This document shows positions 63,056-64,000 of a stretch of 64,000 bases of DNA, piece by piece. The notes under the pieces were generated by a model, which worked only from the letters and a program-made list of their open reading frames with translations, was not told the origin of the DNA and ran no database searches. Both the position numbers and the translations under genes were made by a program. The stretch is taken from NCBI GenBank assembly GCA_963854835.1, contig OY978525.1, forward strand, positions 121,389,240-121,453,239. Direction: 5' to 3'. This DNA comes from Megamerina dolium. Lineage: Eukaryota; Arthropoda; Insecta; Diptera; Megamerinidae. How positions within the stretch are numbered: the stretch's first letter is position 1; each line of letters starts with the position of its first letter.

Positions 63056-64000
63056 CTGTGAAATTTATTATAATCTTAATAATTTTAAGCGTTTGCGAAA
63101 TTTAAAACCATATATAAATTTAATACATTTTTATCTATAATGTTTCTTTCCACCTTCTTTAAACTAATTTTAATAACAGCAACCAATACGCAACTTATTT
63201 TTTCGCTTTCTCCTATTTTATTCACCGTTTAACGGCAATCAAATGCTATTCTTGTAATTATATTGTTTATAAAATTGTATTTGTTTGTTTCAATTGTTTT
63301 GTTGTTTTCGTATTTTGTTTATTTTCTTTTTCATTTTTTTTTTTTTTTCTTTCTGACAGATAATATTTAATGTGTTTACTAAGTTGTATGTATTCTTTGG
63401 CGTATAGTGCCTACTCTTGAAGGTAAGATAAAACTCTGCATTTCACAATTTTCTTTTCTAGTAATAAAAGCATTACTGATCGTAATCATATTAAACGGAG
63501 GTAGACTGCTCAATTGTGGTCCATAAGGCAAAAATCGTATTTCTATGGCCTACTTAGAAGACTGCAGCAACCCCACCTACGATACGAGTACAAAGACTGA
63601 ACTATCTAATAAATTTTCTGTAAACTGATATACTTTCTTTGTATTCTTATGTTAACTCTAATATTGTGGTCAGCTGCTTGGAGCATACGACAGCATCCAA
63701 TTAATAATTCAAGAGTGTTTTTCCAACAGGGTAATCATGGTCTAAATCTGCCACCTTTTACGAATGAAGTAATATTCCAATTTACTCGAATATCACATAG
63801 TTTTTTCAATATTTTCACCTGCACGGAAATGAGATACAAAGTATTTATAAAGGACCGCCAGAATTGGAAAAAATAAGTGATTAATACCTCATTCATTTTG
63901 CTAATGCAGATATTAATTTAATCAAATAAATACATATGTAGAAGATTAAACTATTTGAGCAACTATTTTTTTTTTTTTTTCTTATTTTCTAGCTTATTTT
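63056..64000 (-). other. Upstream or first-intron sequence of mos
   Basis: The first visible mos exon starts at a good acceptor (aaatttcacag on the - strand), so this interval should contain intron sequence. I checked each - strand ATG for an open frame ending in a donor of the required phase and found none convincing. The first coding exon is either very short or lies beyond the window. Confidence 0.4.

Overview
The window looks like AT-rich nuclear DNA of a higher dipteran, probably an acalyptrate fly such as a tephritid. That placement is inferred from long introns littered with Tc1/mariner relics, ACATATGTA-type simple sequence, and a Mos kinase of insect type. There are no operons, CRISPR arrays or other bacterial features. 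Three protein-coding genes can be supported.

(1) A gene on the + strand fills most of the window (coding span 14125-58127). Eight exons join with matching splice phases into a 688-residue protein. It has a coiled-coil block like the N-terminal region of vertebrate NCKAP5/NCKAP5L (Cep169), long disordered Gln, Gly and Asp/Glu tracts, and a C-terminal SKIP sequence of the EB-binding SxIP type. The likely role is a microtubule plus-end or centrosome protein. (2) A two-exon gene on the - strand (16871-17867), nested in the 19-kb first intron of gene 1, encodes a 306-residue predicted secreted protein that I do not recognise. (3) A five-exon Mos-type serine/threonine kinase on the - strand (61543-63055) is convergent with gene 1. 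Its N-terminal exon is not found.

Layout: 1-14.1 kb has no supported gene. It holds a ~2-kb repeat element with ~300-bp tandem units (about 893-2850), a tRNA-derived SINE with perfect target-site duplications, a headless older SINE copy, and a Tc1/mariner relic. 14.1-33.3 kb is intron 1, with a decayed mariner, the nested gene, a truncated SINE, a SINE inserted into a Tc1/mariner element, and a deletion derivative of a mariner. 33.3-58.1 kb carries the remaining exons, separated by introns that hold a 753-bp internally deleted Tc1/mariner element with intact ends, an inverted-repeat element, another full SINE and simple repeats. 58.1-61.5 kb is the long 3' UTR of gene 1 and a spacer with a probable reverse-transcriptase fragment. 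61.5-63.1 kb is mos, and 63.1-64 kb is unassigned mos upstream or intron sequence.

The three genes show no obvious shared pathway. Mos and an NCKAP5-type protein could both bear on spindles and microtubules, but nothing in the sequence ties them together beyond adjacency. The clearest novelty here lies in the repeat biology (a tRNA-head SINE family caught at several stages of decay, nested insertions) and in the unnamed secreted gene. I found no new defence-like or otherwise undescribed multigene system.
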